Shown here piece by piece: positions 14,390-26,719 of a stretch of 64,000 bases of DNA; the stretch's first letter is position 1, and the number at the start of each line of letters is the position of its first letter. The position numbers were made by a program, and so were the translations under genes. Source of the DNA: Sinonovacula constricta (taxonomy: Eukaryota > Mollusca > Bivalvia > Cardiida > Solecurtidae); assembly GCA_007844125.1 (NCBI GenBank), contig CM017560.1:3086125-3150124 (forward strand). The letters are read 5' to 3'. A model generated the notes under the pieces. That model made no database searches, was not told the origin of the DNA, and saw nothing but the letters and a program-made list of their open reading frames with translations.

Positions 14390-14625
14390 TTAGTTTAAAC
14401 CTATTTATTTATAGTCGATTGGGAAACAAGTTCTTTTAACTTATAGTAATCCCTCTCGACTGTCCACTTCCTGGGTAGAACCAGTAATCAGGTACTGAAT
14501 ACCTGGAGCAATGTGCAGTAAATGGTCTTGCTCAAGGACTAACATCACGTGGTCAGTTTAGGGGTTCGATGCCGGGACCTTCCGATCCGGAGTCCAACGT
14601 CTTAACCACTAGACCACGAACGCTC
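14390..14625 (-). repeat. tRNA-derived SINE, family B (near full length)
   Basis: On the minus strand the element begins GAGCGTTCGTGGTCTAGTGG, an A-box region, followed by a B-box-like GGCATCGAACCCC. A central domain follows (TTGAGCAAGACCATTTACTG, then CACATTGCTCCAGG), then CTGGTTCTACCCAGGAAG, and a tail ending in AATAAATAGGTTTAAACT. The central block and tail recur in the opposite orientation at 52303-52472. The wording of the central block recalls the conserved core of V-type SINEs; this is from memory and unverified. Confidence 0.75.
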
Positions 14626-14639
14626 ATTGGTATGTATTA

Positions 14640-16975
14640 CAAAGCGAATCTAAAAAAAAACTTGCTTACATTGTCTGGTAAGACCAGCTATGAAACAATA
14701 TGTTTGCATATAACACTGTCAGGCACACTCAGAGTCATTTAAAGATTCTACTAAGGTTAAGTTAAGATTGCCATGTTTTGATAATTATTGTCGCACAACG
14801 TACGTTAATTTCGTTTTATGTTTTGTTGTGCTTACACTGTAAAACATCATGTGCCTTCGCGAATAACATTGAGAAATCTTCCCTTTAATGCGTGGATGTT
14901 GAACCAGTCTTGTAAATTAATTACTAAATTATCACAGCGAGAAAAGGGCGACTGATATCGTGACATATGACTCTTTTTTTAAAATGCATTCGTGGTGATT
15001 CAGAATGCGCAGAGAAATACATTTTATAAGAAGTGTATCATACAAGCTCAAATCATTGAATGCACCAGGTACATATTTACATGGTTTGCAGATCAAAGCA
15101 CAAAATGGCACATACATTGTATCAACTAGGTTTGTTGTTATTTAAACCCAACAGCAATATAGAATGAAAATATATGCGTACTATAAACAGGTATGGTTTT
15201 CGTATTTTGCAGGATAGCCAACTTTTAGCAACAAAATTCCCGGAACATAACTTAAATAAATATACAATATAAATTTAATAAAAAAAAAACAACAGCTGAA
15301 ATTGTAGACGGAACACCGTTGAGACGCATCTCCGGCATGACATTTCAGAAGGTTACCTTTTCATGGGCAGCATGCCCCGGATTCCACATTAGGTAATGCG
15401 CACACAATCAGCCGTCTTATCACTCATTTACTGTTTCTAGGAGTAACTGATGGTCTTTTATGTATATCTCATGGCACATACAAGTGGAGTATGCACTTAA
15501 TTATAAAGTGAGGTCGATAAACCAGTCTTTATCAGCACAGCTAATATGAAAGGAAAATTCACGTGTCCTTAGGTAAAATCATAAATCCGTCGCCGAAATA
15601 TCAATATCCGCAAACTGTCTCGTGATTTAAATAACGCTGCATTTATATACACGATAAATTCGTTTTAATTGTGTATGAATGTAAATAATAATAAACAAAC
15701 CCTAAAATACAGAATATTTATTTTTATTCATGAGGTATGTAGCGATTTGAAGCGATGGTGAAAATGAGACATTTCTTAAACCCGTATGAGCGGTCTTAGA
15801 ATGTGGTAAGATGGTCGTTAATGATGGTTATACTTACTGCACAGTGACAATACTTTCTGTCTCTAATCTTATAACACCTATCTCCAGCCAATCAAGTTAC
15901 ATACAACACCTGTGCCACAAATAATCAAATTATAAACACCGGTGCCACAAACGCACAACCTAGCACAACATTCCAGATGTCTGACATACGGTATAGGGAC
16001 ATAATAATACACACACAATGGTTATTGATATGATTCACAAACGACGATATGTAATTCCTCGCTAATCTAATATCAGGTATAAAATAACACCAGGCACATA
16101 GTCCGAACAAACATGATATACGATACACGGCCGAGCAAGTACAAAACCGAACATCACTTTACTCCTTTACAAACGTCTGTCTGCCTCTCCTTGTATGTAT
16201 ATATAATAAATTTGTACGGCTGGCTACGCACGCGGGGTTTTAAACCTCACCCGAACTTTTCATCGTCCAGTGAACATGGATAAGAACTAGCGTGTTCAGG
16301 GAACGAGCGATCAAAAGATAGAAAAAAATATATACATACATAAATACGCATAGCTGAGATTGCCAATTTTTTTTACCTGCTGAGAATGTCGCACGGCTTG
16401 GCAACAAACTATTTGCTTATATTTCTATAAGTCTTATATCGTCTATGAAGTCAGTCATGCGAGCGCTGTAAATGTCGTCTGTTTGTATTTTTTCCCTGTT
16501 ATTGCAACTAAGAGTAAATAGAAAACATTGAGTAAAGGGGGTGGGACTATTTGTTTGTCTTGCTCACGGGCACCGAGCAGAAGGGCGGAGTAATTTCAAT
16601 AATAAATAAGATATCCGACCTCGTATGTCTTTGTTGATACGAGCAGGCAAGACTATAGCTTATATCAAAAAGATGTTAAGAATTGAGCAAACCAACAATT
16701 CATCTAGAAGGTTGCATTCAAAATAAAAATAAACTAGACATAAATCTTTTATCTAATAAAAACTATTACATGTTATTCGGTTGAAACATTTCTGCATCAG
16801 TTATACTTTGATTAACCGTCAAAGAAAACTTACAGTCGAAAACGCTAGGTAAAATGGTATTAACTCTTTCCCCCAATTACACACTATTTGAACAAACACT
16901 TGTCACCAGAAGGAAGAGAGTATGTATAGAAATGCGGGAAGATATGCTACATGGAGATACAGAGACAGAGCAGAG
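14640..16975. other. Intergenic sequence, no gene seen
   Basis: AT-rich, with slightly more CpG-containing text around 15297-15400 and 16120-16270. No open frame over 70 codons with a recognisable domain, and no tandem array. Confidence 0.45.
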
Positions 16976-16996
16976 CAGTGAGAGAGAGAGAGAGAT

Positions 16997-17072
<76 letters not shown>

Positions 17073-17087
17073 ACACACACACAGAGA

Positions 17088-17127
<40 letters not shown>

Positions 17128-17216
17128 AGACAGACAGACAGACAGACAGAGAAAGAGAAACAGAGATAGAGAGAGACAGAGAGAGACAGAGAGAGAGAGA
17201 CAGAGAGAGAGAGACA

Positions 17217-17281
<65 letters not shown>
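16976..17281. repeat. Compound (GA)n / (GACA)n microsatellite
   Basis: GA runs broken by GATA, CACACA and GACA (about 17125-17149) segments, then interleaved GAGACAGAGA. The long plus-strand Arg/Glu frame and the minus-strand Leu/Ser frame are low-complexity artefacts. A similar (GA)n-(GACA)n tract lies at 34084. Confidence 0.95.
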
Positions 17282-17283
<2 letters not shown>

Positions 17284-17284
17284 C

Positions 17285-18320
17285 TTGTCGTCTGGCTATT
17301 AAAAGCTACAGTAGATGTAAGAAGACACAGAAACACCAATGTCTACAATGGTATGTTTTATAGACAAACTTTGCAATACATGCCAGTCAAAGATTTCCTC
17401 AAATTGCAGTTTTAATTAATGTGAAAATTGGGCTTAGAAAGTTCAAGTTTGTCGGCATAAAAAGAACTAATTGTTAACCATTTGTTATGAAAAACAACAA
17501 CCAAAAAACACAAATCAACCAGAAAACAGAACAAAACCCCGAAATATAACAAACATAGAAAGAAGCAACTTTGCCATGATTTAAGAATAATGATGATGAT
17601 GATGATGATAGCCGTTCGGCGTCACTACGACAGCAACAGGCGTCCTAATCGCAACAATTAGTGTTTAACAGGCCATGATATTGAGGTGACCTGGGGATGA
17701 CAAAGGTCTTCTGACTCTTATAAAATGATAAAAGAATGTATATGCTCCCTTCTATCGATCGTTTTATCTGGCAAGAAGAGAATTACTACTAGTAAGGTAA
17801 AATAGTTGACGACGTCGGAGATTTATGTTCGTCTGTTTGTGTTTTTATATTTTAAGCAGTTAATAAGGCAATATGGAAACTACTGAACGCCATTTTGAAA
17901 GTAAATTATTGATTGCGCAGTATTTTATTTGTAATTTTGTGTTGTAACCAGGGTATGAAATATTTCAAAATGCGTCGAGTTTAATGTTTATTTTGAATCA
18001 TCAAGCTGCAAGCTATTTAGCTCGTCTACAGTTGCCCTAAATAAAATCACGTTAACATTGTACGTCAGTCAATGATTTCTTACATTAGGAGAAAATAATA
18101 TCCCAAGTGAAAACATAGGTACAATTGTAAATGAGGTTAACTCATTATCAATTGAACAAAGTAATTACTGACCTTACAGTAAAGTAATATTTATGTTTTA
18201 TCTGGTAATTTCAGATTAAATATGTAAATAAATAGTGAAAGAGAAAGTTTGGCCAAGAAATCACAAAATGATCAACCTCCAAAGTGTACAACTGCAACAA
18301 TAATAGAAGGGACTGTCTCC
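17285..18320. other. Intergenic sequence, no gene seen
   Basis: AT-rich, with a short GAT run near 17590-17610. No gene, RNA or mobile-element end recognised. Confidence 0.4.
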
Positions 18321-18330
18321 CCCGCAGTAC

Positions 18331-18590
18331 CAATGGCGGATCCAGAATATCTGGGTTGGGGGCGGGGTATGAATTAAGATCCATTCAACTTTATCGCAGT
18401 AAATACTGGATATATATACACAGTTATGGAACCTTACTTCGCTACCTAAGCAGTCAACAGACAAAATTTTCTTTAAAAGCTAAGTATTTTTATAGTAGCT
18501 TACATTTATGTGTTTTTACAACTCTTTTACCTGGTTGGTGGGGGGATGCATACCTACACCCACCAACCCCACCCCATGGATCCATCCCTG
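18331..18590 (-). mobile_element. hAT-like MITE, copy 2 (260 bp, inverted relative to copy 1)
   Basis: Starts CAATGGCGGATCCAG and ends TGGATCCATCCCTG. The flanking 8-mers CGCAGTAC (18323-18330) and TGTAGTAC (18591-18598) match at 6 of 8. It is the same length as copy 1, and its body is the reverse complement of copy 1 (for example GTTGGTGGGGGGATGCAT against the CCCCCACCCACCAAC end). Confidence 0.75.
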
Positions 18591-18599
18591 TGTAGTACA

Positions 18600-19345
18600 T
18601 GACGTAAATGGTATGTTTAATAAACAGCGCACTGAACAAGATAAAAAAACACGGAAAACCAGGAAGCAAAAACAATTACAATGCAAAAAGTCACCTCAAC
18701 AATCATCATTGCAATTGAGTACCAATGCATAACCTTGTCCTGCAAAAGATGTTGTACATGATGTAAGAAAATAAAAACTAAGATAAAGCCTATACACAGT
18801 TATAACTATAAAAAGCACATGGAAACTTGCGAAGCAGGAACATGCGCACTTCTCATACAAAACACGGCGACAAAACACCTACATACATGAAATACAAGCA
18901 GCCACAATGAAAAACAGGTAAACGAATTGTATATTTAACAAGAAACGTTCTAAAATATGCGAAGCAGGAATGCGAAATATCACAATACAGAATCAAGAAT
19001 GCAAACATCATTTCAATTCATGTCGGTGTTCCATTTCATTTCTCTAACCATTTTTTTTCTTAATACCCTCATGACGAGAAAACCGGGGACACGAAAGAGA
19101 ACACTCGAAATCCTCTGGTTACAGATGCAATTATTTTCTATGGGGTAATCTATAGATATAAATCTTCTAGATGACTCACAGGGGATTTATAAAATTACCT
19201 ACAGAAAACGTACACACATACATTCATAGAAGGCGAGAACTGAATAAGAGGCGATGAAAAAAGAAGTAACAGCGTGATGTATGACGATTTATGACATGCA
19301 GTGGCTTTTTGTCAAAGGGGTATCTGAATATTGTGACAGGGTAGA
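18600..19345. other. Intergenic sequence, no gene seen
   Basis: AT-rich sequence between the MITE and the 35-bp array. GCGAAGCAGGAA occurs twice (about 18829 and 18959), a minor local duplication. Nothing coding recognised. Confidence 0.4.
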
Positions 19346-21060
19346 TGAATCGTCTTATAGTGTGACACAGTAATTGAAATGTCGAGTACATATAGTGTGA
19401 CACAATAATTGAAATGTCGAGTACATATAGTGTGACACAGTAAGTGAAATGTCGAGTACATATAGTGTGACACAGTAATTGAAATGTCGAGTACATATAG
19501 TGTGACACAGTAAGTGAAATGTCGAGTACATATAGTGCGACACAGTAATTGAAATGTCGAGTACATATAGTGTGACACAGTAATTGAAATGTCGAGTACA
19601 TATAGTGTGACACAGTAATTGAAATGTCGAGTACATATAGTGTGACCCAGTAATTGAAATGTCTAGTACATATAGTGTGACACAGTAATTGAAATGTCGA
19701 GTACATATAGTGTGACACAGTAATTGAAATGCCGAGTACATATAGTGTGTCACAGTAATTGAAATGTCGAGTACATATAGTGTGACACAGTAATTGAAAT
19801 GTCGAGTACATATAGTGTGTCACAGTAATTGAAATGTCGAGTACATATAGTGTGACACAGTAATTGAAATGTCGAGTACATATAGTGTGACACAGTAATT
19901 GAAATGTCAAGTACATATAGTGTGACACAGTAATTGAAATGTCGAGTACATATAGTGTGACACAGTAAGTGAAATGTCGAGTACATATAGTGTGACACAG
20001 TTATTGAAATGTCAAGTACATATAGTGTGACACAGTAATTGAAATGTCGAGTACATAATTGAAATGTCGAGTACATATAGTGTGTCACAGTAATTGAAAT
20101 GTCGAGTGTATATAGTGTGACACAATAATTGAAATGTCGAGTGTATATAGTGTGACACAGTAATTGAAATGTCGAGTACATATAGTGTGACACAGTAATT
20201 GAAATGTCGAGTACATATAGTGTGACACAGTAATTGAAATGTCGAGTACATGTAGTGTGACACAGTAATTAAAATGTCGAGTACATATAGTGTGACACAG
20301 TAATTGAAATGTCGAGTTCATGTAGTGTGACACAGTAATTGAAATGTCGAATGCATATAGTGTGACACAGTAATTGAAATGTCGAGTACATATAGTGTGA
20401 CACAGTAATTGAAATGTCGAATGCATATAGTGTGACACAGTAATTGAAATGTCGAGTACATATAGTGTGACACAGTAATTGAAATGTCGAGTACATATAG
20501 TGTGACACAGTAATTGAAATGTCGAGTACATATAGTGTGACACAGTAATTGAAATGTCGAGTACATGTAGTGTGACACAGTAATTAAAATGTCGAGTACA
20601 TGTAGTGTGACACAGTAATTGAAATGTCGAGTACATGTAGTGTGACACAGTAATTGAAATGTCGAGTACATGTAGTGTGACACAGTAATTGAAATGTCGA
20701 GTACATGTAGTGTGACACAGTAATTGAAATGTCGAGTGCATATAGTGTGACACAGTAATTGAAATGTCGAGTACATATAGTGTGACACAGTAGTTGAAAT
20801 GTCGAGTACATATAGTGTGACACAATAATTGAAATGTCGAGTACATATAGTGTGACACAGTAATTGAAATGTCGAGTACATGTAGTGTGACACAGTAATT
20901 GAAATGTCGAGTACATGTAGTGTGACACAGTAATTGAAATGTCGGTACATATAGTGTGACACAGTAAGTGAAATGTCGAGAACATATAGTGTGACACAGT
21001 AATTGAAATGTCGAGTACATATAGTGTGACACAGTAATTGAAATGTCGAGTGCATACTGA
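19346..21060. repeat. 35-bp minisatellite, about 49 units
   Basis: Units follow TGTGACACAGTAATTGAAAT plus GTCGAGTACATATAG (35 bases in all) with low divergence. Common variants are GTAAGTG for GTAATTG, ACATGTAG for ACATATAG, GTGCAT for GTACAT, and TGTGTCACA for TGTGACACA. One truncated unit lies near 20050-20070. Because 35 is not a multiple of 3, a minus-strand reading cycles through all three frames, and none of them has a stop in the consensus. That gives long artefactual frames, the longest 330 codons with a 35-residue period. I do not treat these as genes. Confidence 0.97.
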
Positions 21061-21684
21061 ATGTACAAAAACAACAATATTTACCAGTCACAAACCATAA
21101 ACTTTGTTTGCCAATGTTTATGTTATTACTCTAATATTAATCTCCTTTCAAGGTGCTTAAACCTAATGGTAGATACTCAGTATGGAAGACAGTAGTAGAT
21201 AGTGGCTGGTCAGGATCAACACTATTTTCCTATGCCTTATCGATTTACGCTTAGAGTGTCAGTTGTTAGTCAGATGGGGAAAACAGATGTAAGAAATACT
21301 TGCATGTATGTCGCACGAACACTGTGTTGACATGCAACTAAATCTATGTTTGGTATGTGCATTGGAAAACGACTGGGGCAAATCTGTTGATGTCTGAGAT
21401 TCTCAATTCTTTTTTCGTAAGGCTTCTTAGGTGTTTTATATTTAAACATTTGTTTATTAAACATGAAACAACGGCACACACATTCAACCTGTAGTATAAA
21501 AATACTTGGCAAACATATGATTACGATATGCATACAGTGCATACAATTGTAGTACTAGCTAGTTGAACAAATGTGTTTATGTTTCGAACTAATTTTGAGG
21601 ATGTCGTCTGCACTCACAAGAGTCATTTAAAATAAGCAACAACAAAAAAACAAAAACACAAAAAACAACAACAAAAAACACAAA

Positions 21685-21717
<33 letters not shown>

Positions 21718-24630
21718 ACAAAAACAACAAACAAAAACAACAACAACCAAACAGACAAACAAAAAACAAAAAATAAAAATAAACAAACAACAAACAAAAA
21801 ATCGTGAATTTGACTCTGGCTAATGATTGAAATGCTCGTAGAAAAGTAAATATGGATACAATATATACATCTTTATTAAACACTTCTTGAGAATTTCTTT
21901 TTAGACAAGATTATAATCATAAAATAAAAAATAACTTCTCTTTAAACCATTCCGGGATGTCTCTTTAAAGTTTTGATAACTTTTAGCGAAGTCATGAGTA
22001 TGCATTTATATTTAGGTAAGAATGTAAAAACGAAAACAATGAACAAGTTCAACAAGGTATACGACCATATCACGGCGTGTAAGCACTCCTTGTTAATTGT
22101 TAAAAAAACTAAACCTGCACACATTTAACTCTGTCCGCACCTTGTGTCTTGAATTTAATTTGCATTAATTTAAAACGCATGACAAATTTTATGTTTTCAC
22201 ATAATATAAATACAGTTAATATGGGCAGCTATTTTATGGGAAATTGGACAACCGGTGTTATTGTAGAACATAAACATATTTATGACAACTTTCCATAACT
22301 CACGTAGGTTTCTTTTCGGGGACTAGGTTTGTGGAAATGTAAATAAAGAGACTGCCTCCACTCTGCCTATCATTTAGATAAGGAATTTCAACATTACGTA
22401 ATTACTTATATCAGCTGGACTTCTGATATACTTGACCTTTACATTATTTCGTATGTTGTTTTGTTGTTATTGCACTTAACTGTCAAGGCTGAATGACGAC
22501 ATTTTTTTCTGAGCTTGTTTTAGTCGCGGAAAACCCAGATGTGAAGTTTTCCATATTCTACAGACTACATGTACATAAAATATTTTGTGTAAAGTAACTG
22601 TATGTATTCTTAAAACAGTGCATGGATATACTAGCATATGCTAGCGCGGTGTCTATGTTGAACCGAATGCGGGGGTCAACTTTAAACATAGGTCACATAA
22701 GCTTTCATTATATATAAAAAAAATAATAAGAAGTTAAACTGATGAAATTGACCTTCCACGTTCCCAAAACATCATTAAGGTATACGAGCAAAATGATATC
22801 TATAAAGATGTTTCTTCCTTAAAGCTTAATTTGATAATCCTTTAATTAACTATTTTGATATTCGAGACTTTGAAGTATGAAATGTTGGTTATCGAGTAAA
22901 TCGAGTAATATGCTGAAGTAAATTACAAGCAAATTCGTTGCTGGCAGAGTTTCCGTCCTTTATTTCCAATAGGTAGATGTCAGCAATAGGCTCGATGCGT
23001 TTATTATGTTAATTATGTTCTATGGTTTCCTATCAATTATCACAATAATAATGCAGACGCATCAAAGACATGGTTGACATATATGCTATAATGATAGAAC
23101 AGGACAATGGGAATTGAAAAATAAAATAACTTTTCACTTTAATAATCATAAATAATGTCCGTAAAATGTTCGAACTGTATTTTCTTTTTAAAACCCTTGA
23201 TCGCGATAAACACATATAACTCAATAGTTGTTATTTAACCTGATGTCTTTCTTATTTTGAAAATACATAATGTATTCAAGTGTAGCGAATTAATGTGAAT
23301 TAAATACAATGAACTTCTTATGACTCAGCGTTTAGAATATTTGCTGACTGTGTATGATTTTTGACATTCCGTCCCGGCTCATCAATTCATCATTGTTCAA
23401 ACAAGAAGTAACTCTAACCGTATCAAATATATGATCGTAGTATTTCGTTACTTCTCGACGATATCAATTTCGCACGCCGAGGGGTTCTGATTGATGCTCC
23501 GTGCATCGTAAACATTCGTTAGTACTCGATTATTTCCGGAATCTCGTTAGGGTTTAATAATAAGAAGGGACCACCATATAACCAAAAGTTGGCCGCGCGA
23601 ATGTTAAGTCACAAGATATTCAGGTTACGTCACACCTCGCTTCACCGTGGAGACAGGACAGCTGTATCCTTTCGCAAATGAATTATATTGCATTATGTAG
23701 TTTTCTATTTCAGTAATTTTACCTAGTTATTTTGATATGCTTAAACACTTAGGGCATGCCTTTCACAACTGTATCTTCTAGTCGGTTTCGCACTTCATCC
23801 CCAGGGTGGGAAGACCTTAGTCGTGCATCGACAGCGTGGTCATTTTAAGGTCATTATATGCGACTCTGATTTTCAGATTTCATCACCCTGGAGGCGATGC
23901 AATCGACTCCATCCGAAATTATAGTTAATGGTTATAATAATGGCTTATTTGTAAAAAATAAGTCATTACACAAGACTGGTGCACATTAGGAGACTACCTT
24001 ATCCCTATTTGTATTTAAATAAAATAGCGAAGGTGGGCCGAATGATAAATACAATGGTCCCGATTTGTCATTCATTTCAAAGATTGGATTTACTGAAGTA
24101 CTTTAAATTTCTTATTGGTCCTTTGTGTTTGGCACTATGTCCAAATAAATGTTTATATACAGGATTGGATTAATTTATATGTGTATACTTGTGGTTAAAT
24201 CACAAGTTCAAGAGCCATTCTGGTATACGTAACTTTAATGACCGCTTTAATCAAAGCAGTGAATAGTACTAAATTGTAACAATCTCTGCTTCCTAATGGC
24301 AGCCAACAAGTTTTATAGCCATTAAGAAGCAATTTATTACCTTACCGTCGTCGAAACAGACTTTTCAGTACTGGTTATTTTAATCTATTTCTTAGTGTAT
24401 GATAGTAAACGATTACGAATTTTAGTTGGATTTGACAGACAATGTTTTATTTCAGCATAGAAAACGTAAATATACATGGACTTATACATACATTGTTTTC
24501 ACTTCTCTACGAGATGGTCAAGATATACTTAAAACACAAGACATATAAATTGGACATAACAACAACATTCGGTTACTGTTAAGGAATGCCATCACCATGG
24601 CAGAAGTATATTCAATGTTAACATCGTAGA
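21061..24630. other. Intergenic sequence with a CAA/CAAA-rich tract
   Basis: A CAA/CAAA-rich low-complexity tract occupies about 21640-21800. A patch at 23450-23660 is richer in CpG than its surroundings and includes GGTTACGTCAC, a CRE-like half site. No coding region is recognised. Confidence 0.45.
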
Positions 24631-24735
24631 AATCCGTGTTATATGTACAAACAAAATCATTCAATCAAAAAAATAATAATAATAAAAAAAAAATAATAAT
24701 AAAAGAAAAAAAGAAAAAAAAAAGAAAAAAAAGTG
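24631..24735 (+). repeat. A-rich low-complexity tract
   Basis: Runs of A with scattered T and G from about 24665, just before the 27-bp array. It could be an old poly(A) tail of a retroposed sequence, but no source body is recognisable upstream. Confidence 0.55.
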
Positions 24736-24846
24736 AGGCTCTCTATCAGAATTGTAAACTAAAAGCTGCATTACAAATCGTAATACAATCTCTTACAGTA
24801 AAAATATGTCAGTATCTTCAAAAGTTGCATTCAATGAACATGTGAA

Positions 24847-26716
24847 CTCGATTCAAACAGGTGTGAGTGGTGCCTAGATTCAAACAGGTGTGAGTAGTGA
24901 CTAGATTCAATCAGGTGTGAGTGGTGCCTAGATTCAATCAGGTGTGAGTAGTGCCTCGATTCAAACAGGTGTGAGTGGTGCCTAGATTCAAACAACTGTG
25001 AGTGGTGACTAGATTCAATCAGGTGTGAGTGGTGCCTAGATTCAAACAGGTGTGAGTGGTGCCTAGATTCAAACAACTGTGAGTAGTGCCTCGATTCAAT
25101 CAGGTGTGAGTGGTGTATTGATTCAAACAGGTGCGAGTGGTGCCTAGATTCGAACAGGTGTGAGTAGTGTATTGATTCAAACAGGTGTGAGTGGTGTATT
25201 GATTCAAACAGGTGTGAGTGGTGACTAGATTCGAACAGGTGTGAGTAGTGTATTGATTCAAACAGGTGTGAGTGGTGTATTGATTCAAACAGGTGTGAGT
25301 AGTGTATTGATTCAAACAGGTGTGAGTGGTGTATTGATTCAAACAGGTGTGAGTAGTGTATTGATTCAAACAGGTGTGAGTAGTGTATTGATTCAAACAG
25401 GTGTGAGTGGTGTATTGATTCAAACAGGTGCGAGTGGTGCCTAGATTCGAACAGGTGTGAGTAGTGTATTGATTCAAACAGGTGTGAGTAGTGCCTCGAT
25501 TCAATCAGGTGTGAGTAGTGTATTGATTCAAACAGGTGTGAGTGGTGACTAGATTCAAACAACTGTGAGTAGTGCCTCGATTCAATCAGGTGTGAGTAGT
25601 GTATTGATTCAAACAGGTGCGAGTGGTGCCTAGATTCGAACAGGTGTGAATGGTGCCTAGATTCGAACAGGTGCGAGTGGTGCCTAGATTCGAACAGGTG
25701 TGAATGGTGCCTAGATTCGAACAGGTGCGAGTGGTGCCTAGATTCGAACAGGTGTGAATGGTGCCTAGATTCGAACAGGTGCGAGTGGTGCCTACATTCA
25801 AACAGGTGCGAGTGGTGCCTAGATTAGAACAGGTGCGAGTGGTGCCTACATTCAAACAGGTGCGAGTGGTGCCTAGATTAGAACAGGTGCGAGTGGTGCC
25901 TACATTCAAACAGGTGCGAGGTTGCCTAGATTTGAACAGGTGCGAGTGGTGCCTACATTCAAACAGGTGCGAGTGGTGCCTAGATTAGAACAGGTGCGAG
26001 TGGTGCCTACATTCAAACAGGTGCGAGTGGTGCCTAGATTTGAACAGGTGCGAGTGGTGCCTACATTCAAACAGGTGCGAGTGGTGCCTAGATTAGAACA
26101 GGTGCGAGTGGTGCCTACATTCAAACAGGTGCGAGTGGTGCCTAGATTAGAACAGGTGCGAGTGGTGCCTACATTCAAACAGGTGCGAGTGGTGCCTAGA
26201 TTTGAACAGGTGCGAGTGGTGCCTACATTCAAACAGGTGCGAGTGGTGCCTAGATTAGAACAGGTGTGAATGGTGCCTACATTCAAACAGGTGCGAGTGG
26301 TGCCTACATTCAAACAGGTGTGAGTGGTGCCTAGATTAGAACAGGTGCGAGTGGTGCCTACATTCAAACAGGTGCGAGTGGTGCCTAGATTAGAACATGT
26401 GCGAGTGGTGCCTACATTCAAACAGGTGCGAGTGGTGCCTAGATTAGAACAGGTGCGAGTGGTGCCTACATTCAAATAGGTGTGAGTGGTGCCTAGATTT
26501 GAACAGGTGTGAATGGTGCCTAGATTCGAACAGGTGTGAATGGTGCCTAGATTAGAACAGGTGTGAGTGGTGCTTACATTCAAATAGGTGTGAGTGGTGC
26601 CTAGATTTGAACAGGTGTGAATGGTGCCTAGATTCGAACAGGTGTGAATGGTGCCTAGATTAGAACATGGGTCAGTGGTGCCTCGATACGAACATGGGTC
26701 AGTGGTGCTTCGATGT
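24847..26716. repeat. 27-bp minisatellite, about 69 units, with 54-bp dimers
   Basis: The unit is ATTCAAACAGGTGTGAGTGG plus TGCCTAG (27 bases). The left part (to about 25600) mixes variable junctions: CCTAG, CCTCG, ACTAG and TATTG. The right part (about 25640-26480) largely alternates two types, CCTACATTCAAACAGGTGCG and CCTAGATTAGAACAGGTGCG, so the effective period there is 54 bp. Since 27 is 9 codons, several frames on both strands stay open for up to 283 codons, with 9-residue periods. They lack any domain and appear on both strands, so I regard them as artefacts. Confidence 0.97.
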
Positions 26717-26719
26717 ATT

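Noticed and set aside
16854..17363. Arg/Glu-rich and Leu/Ser-rich frames over the GA tract
   Set aside because: Low-complexity translation of a microsatellite; the same occurs at 34034-34490.
19224..21091. Long minus-strand frames (up to 330 codons) over the 35-bp array as a repeat protein gene
   Set aside because: All three minus frames are open because the unit lacks stops; frames overlap each other, have no domain or signal peptide, and no splice or promoter context.
19346..26716. CRISPR arrays
   Set aside because: Direct repeats are contiguous with no unique spacers, and the genome is eukaryotic with spliced genes.
24847..26716. Pol III B-box repeated in every 27-bp unit (GATTCGAAC)
   Set aside because: Only about 6 of 10 informative positions fit the B-box, and no A-box lies at suitable spacing.
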